This document shows, piece by piece, positions 62,805-64,000 of a stretch of DNA of 64,000 nucleotides; within the stretch, counting starts at the first letter, position 1; each line of letters begins with the position of its first letter. Where the stretch lies: positions 130,543 to 194,542 of the forward strand of contig CAJUOB010000004.1 in NCBI GenBank assembly GCA_910587915.1, in the 5' to 3' direction. This DNA is from an uncultured Muribaculaceae bacterium. Lineage in GTDB: Bacteria; Bacteroidota; Bacteroidia; Bacteroidales; Muribaculaceae. Below the pieces are notes generated by a model that made no database searches, was not told the origin of the DNA, and worked only from the letters and a program-made list of their open reading frames with translations. The translations under genes and the position numbers were made by a program.

Positions 62805-62851
62805 AAACCGACACCGTCATCCCGAACAAAGGGAAGACGGTGTCGGTTTTA
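62805..62851 (+). terminator. Intrinsic terminator of the ferredoxin gene
   Basis: AAACCGACACCGTC / GACGGTGTCGGTTT followed by T. Confidence 0.9.
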
Positions 62852-62856
62852 TATGC

Positions 62857-63096
62857 ATGAATATAAGGACGAAACGTAATATAAGCGGCACAATTGCAAT
62901 AATAGGAATTCTTTCACTGTTTGCACGTATCATCCAGCTCGCTGTCGGCGGCGACATCGATGGATGGCATATCACCATGCAACTACTCATAACCACTGTC
63001 TTCGCAGCACTATGGCTCAAATATCGCCGACAATACGACGACGAAGAATTCTATCGCCGCTATCGCGACACCTATAACCGCCCCGATAATCAATAA
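62857..63096 (+). CDS. Small two-helix membrane protein, unknown
   Basis: 79 residues. Two membrane segments, ISGTIAIIGILSLFARIIQL and ITMQLLITTVFAALWL, are followed by a charged tail (KYRRQYDDEEFYRRYRDTYN). The frame starts six bases after the ferredoxin terminator, and no promoter was recognised, so expression is uncertain. I know no family for it. Confidence 0.5.
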   Translation: MNIRTKRNISGTIAIIGILSLFARIIQLAVGGDIDGWHITMQLLITTVFAALWLKYRRQYDDEEFYRRYRDTYNRPDNQ

Positions 63097-63178
63097 CCCC
63101 CTGTCTGCGCAAGCATAGGCTATCCCAGGCAAAATAATAACAGTTCATACCATTATAGGCCATGCGTGCTACACACCC

Positions 63179-63890
63179 GCACGATACAAGCTATCGTGCA
63201 TGCAGATCATGCCTCATGGCCTACCGTCACCGAAGCAGAGGCCGCTACACAGCCTATCGTTGCTGATAGGAGGCCGCAGCGCGGCCACACAACAGTAGGC
63301 CACTGCAAGCGCACCGTAGGTGTGCGCTGCTGTGGTATAACACAACCGCACACAAAACACGCCAAGTAGTGGTGCCACTTCGCAGGATATTGCATGCAGT
63401 AGAAAACATGTCCGTAGGACATAGATTAATCCCAAAACCGGGTACACCGAAGCCTGCGCAGGTGTGCCCGGCTACAGATACAATAGCGCTGGCGTCCGAA
63501 TGGACGCCGATTTACCCCCTGCACTACCCAACAATAAAAGGCCATCATGCAAGATAATACGTCCGAAGCAGCCCTATGCGTTCTGTACGTCCGCACAATA
63601 TTTGCTATCGTGTATGCCTCGGAGCATGTATTAGCCTATCATCGCCGGAGCAGAGGCCGCGTCGCGGCCACACAGTAGTAGGCCACTGCAAGCGCACCGT
63701 AGGTGTGCGCAGCTGTGGTATATAGCACGACATCACACAAGATGCGCCACATAGTGGTGCCACTTCGCTGACAACGCCCACGGTTGCACCACTATGTGGC
63801 GCTTATTCGGAGAATACATCGGATACCATAGCTGCGGACCGCGATGCGGCCCTTGCAATAGCCTACTGTTCTTATGACCGCATATGCGGC
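63179..63890. repeat. Composite hairpin array, copy 2
   Basis: No convincing gene. Hairpins in order: GCACGATA-CAAGC-TATCGTGC (63179-63199), GGCCGC-AGC-GCGGCC (63272-63286), GCGCAC-CGTAGGT-GTGCGC (63309-63327), ATGTCC-GTA-GGACAT (63408-63422), CCGGGTACACC/GGTGTGCCCGG (63438-63471), GGCGTCC-GAAT-GGACGCC (63491-63508), GGCCGC-GTC-GCGGCC (63655-63669), GCGCAC/GTGCGC (63692-63710), GCGCCAC-ATA-GTGGTGC (63744-63760) and its inverted copy (63786-63802), then CCGCATATGCGG (63878-63889). Several match copy 1. Confidence 0.85.
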
Positions 63891-63944
63891 CATTTTTTGC
63901 GCCTTGGTGTCTTTGTATTCTATCGGCTGGGACAGGCACATATA

Positions 63945-63980
63945 GAAAAAAAGCCCCGGAGGCTTGTGGCCTTCGGGGCT
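63945..63980 (-). terminator. Terminator for a gene to the right of the window
   Basis: AGCCCCGGAGGC / GCCTTCGGGGCT stem with a T7 run on the minus strand; the transcript would come from beyond 64000. Confidence 0.75.
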
Positions 63981-64000
63981 TGGATAGGGGGCGGTTACCT

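Overview
The window comes from a chromosome of the order Bacteroidales, most likely family Muribaculaceae (inference). The supporting signs are: about half G+C; almost no Shine-Dalgarno sequences; repeated Bacteroidetes promoters of the form TTTG-N19..21-TAnnTTTG; Wzi, SusG-like GH13, OmpP1/FadL, DUF4919 and SPOR lipoprotein families; and type IX-like C-terminal sorting domains on secreted proteins. No phage, IS transposase, CRISPR array or rRNA gene was seen. Most of the window is housekeeping and carbohydrate metabolism, with a few accessory islands.

Layout. 1-7.0 kb (minus strand): an alpha-glucan pair (GT4 glycosyltransferase, GH133 debranching enzyme), a PLP aminotransferase, asnS, and an RluB-type pseudouridine synthase with a long Gln/Gly/Tyr/Arg repeat tail. 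7.2-10.7 kb (plus): a small membrane protein, a DUF4919 protein, an ArnT-like membrane glycosyltransferase and ferritin. 10.8-17.3 kb: a GH127 enzyme divergent from a 1446-residue secreted multidomain protein. 17.4-22.4 kb (minus): a tightly overlapping operon wzi, lipocalin-like lipoprotein, legB-like, ATP-grasp, neuB-like, which suggests surface nonulosonic acid or capsule work. 22.4-28.4 kb: cinA with a TPR tail, uvrA, tRNA-Ser (minus) and pfkA. 28.5-30.5 kb: tRNA-Pro, an AT-rich MntA/HepT toxin-antitoxin pair, rpsU and a GlsB-like protein. 30.5-39.6 kb: a secreted GH13 amylase (minus), an HdeD-like protein, a Trp/Gly/Asn-rich secreted protein, an OmpP1/FadL protein and a GH3 beta-glucosidase. 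39.6-47.9 kb: queA, then a uronate catabolism locus (kduD, EIIC-like permease, kduI, a GltD-like flavoprotein, kdgK, eda) interrupted by an antisense S23/four-helix-bundle cassette. 48-53.7 kb: META-domain lipoprotein, ilvA, exported C1 peptidase, SPOR lipoprotein, TPR/LuxR-like regulator. 54-56.4 kb: three tandem paralogous predicted outer-membrane barrels and a lipoprotein. 56.8-63.1 kb: rpsA, a DUF486 protein, greA, a HIT protein, a thioredoxin-fold lipoprotein without its CxxC, a metallophosphoesterase, a 2[4Fe-4S] ferredoxin and a small membrane protein.

How the genes work together. The 41-48 kb locus encodes the end of unsaturated-uronate breakdown: KduI isomerises, KduD reduces to 2-keto-3-deoxygluconate, KdgK phosphorylates and Eda cleaves to pyruvate and glyceraldehyde-3-phosphate. 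KduI here carries an apparent signal peptide and sits directly after an EIIC-like permease with no EIIA or EIIB nearby, so part of the pathway may have moved to the periplasm (inference). The GH13, GH3, GH127 and GH133 genes fit a glycan-degrading and glycan-storing gut bacterium.

The least explained DNA is a family of short hairpin words. Two dense composite arrays lie at 56383-56760 and 63179-63890, built from the same stems with changing three-base loops. Isolated three-base-loop palindromes also occur in untranslated regions across the window. Together with the barrel family next to the first array and the inverted-repeat-flanked S23 cassette, these are the best candidates for undescribed biology. 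All calls rest on reading sequence and motifs; no database search was run.
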